This document shows positions 5,950 to 5,971 of a DNA stretch of 5,971 nucleotides, one piece after another. A program made the position numbers and the translations under genes. Location of the stretch: contig SLDF01000253.1 of assembly GCA_007125435.1 (NCBI GenBank), forward strand, positions 1 to 5,971, read 5' to 3'. Under the pieces are notes generated by a model. That model worked only from the letters and a program-made list of their open reading frames with translations, was not told where the DNA came from and searched no databases. Source of the DNA: Saprospiraceae bacterium. Lineage in GTDB: Bacteria; Bacteroidota; Bacteroidia; Chitinophagales; Saprospiraceae. The first letter of the stretch is position 1. Each line of letters opens with the position of its first letter.

Positions 5950-5971
5950 AGGAGCTCAGGAGCTCAGGAGC
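5950..5971. repeat. AGGAGCTC octamer tandem repeat, cut by the window edge
   Basis: AGGAGCTC is repeated perfectly 2.75 times up to the last base, so the array probably continues outside the window. AGGGAGCAT just before it (5941-5949) looks like a decayed copy. Each unit contains the palindrome GAGCTC. It follows the heptamer array almost directly, as if one repeat type grew from the other. Confidence 0.8.

Larger units (their letters stand above)
5456..5971. other. Right intergenic region without a recognisable gene
   Basis: No credible coding region is seen in these 516 bp. The first 235 bp or so are AT-rich and should hold the promoter and leader of the minus-strand surface-protein gene. 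From about 5690 the base composition shifts to GC-rich for roughly 140 bp and then becomes repetitive: three inverted repeats followed by two kinds of short tandem repeat. The neighbour to the right is outside the window. Confidence 0.6.

Overview
The window looks like ordinary chromosomal DNA from a free-living member of the Bacteroidota (Cytophagales or Saprospiria-like; the exact lineage cannot be read from this sequence). The case rests on two predicted secreted proteins that end in a type IX secretion (T9SS) type A sorting domain, AT-rich non-coding DNA, starts without a strong Shine-Dalgarno, and a TAnnTTTG-type promoter box. No rRNA, tRNA, CRISPR array, transposase or phage gene was recognised.

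Layout: 1-248 is a gene-free left flank. 249-1520 (minus) encodes a secreted, probably beta-propeller protein with a GCTDP...DGSC motif and a T9SS sorting domain. A 72-bp divergent gap separates it from 1593-2003 (plus), a small DUF3293 protein. That gene runs tail-to-tail into 1987-2865 (minus), a pirin-family bicupin with an export-signal-like N-terminus, and the two coding ends overlap by 17 bp. After a 156-bp gap holding the probable pirin promoter come two tightly linked minus-strand genes: a 626-residue T9SS-sorted surface protein (3575-5455), and a small predicted periplasmic CIA30/NDUFAF1-like protein (3022-3573) whose start lies one base past the stop of the larger gene. The last 516 bp (5456-5971) hold no recognisable gene. 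They are dominated by repeats: a long GC-rich hairpin, a GC-rich stretch with a second hairpin, a weak third inverted repeat, a degenerate heptamer tandem array and an octamer tandem array that runs off the window.

Functionally the genes lean toward the cell envelope. Two proteins should be exported by Sec and then handled by T9SS, one should be periplasmic, and the pirin may be exported by Tat. The only pair with strong evidence of joint expression is 3575-5455 with 3022-3573. I see no previously undescribed multi-gene system. The points most worth a second look are that pair, the exported-looking pirin with its promoter palindrome, and the repeat cluster at the right end.
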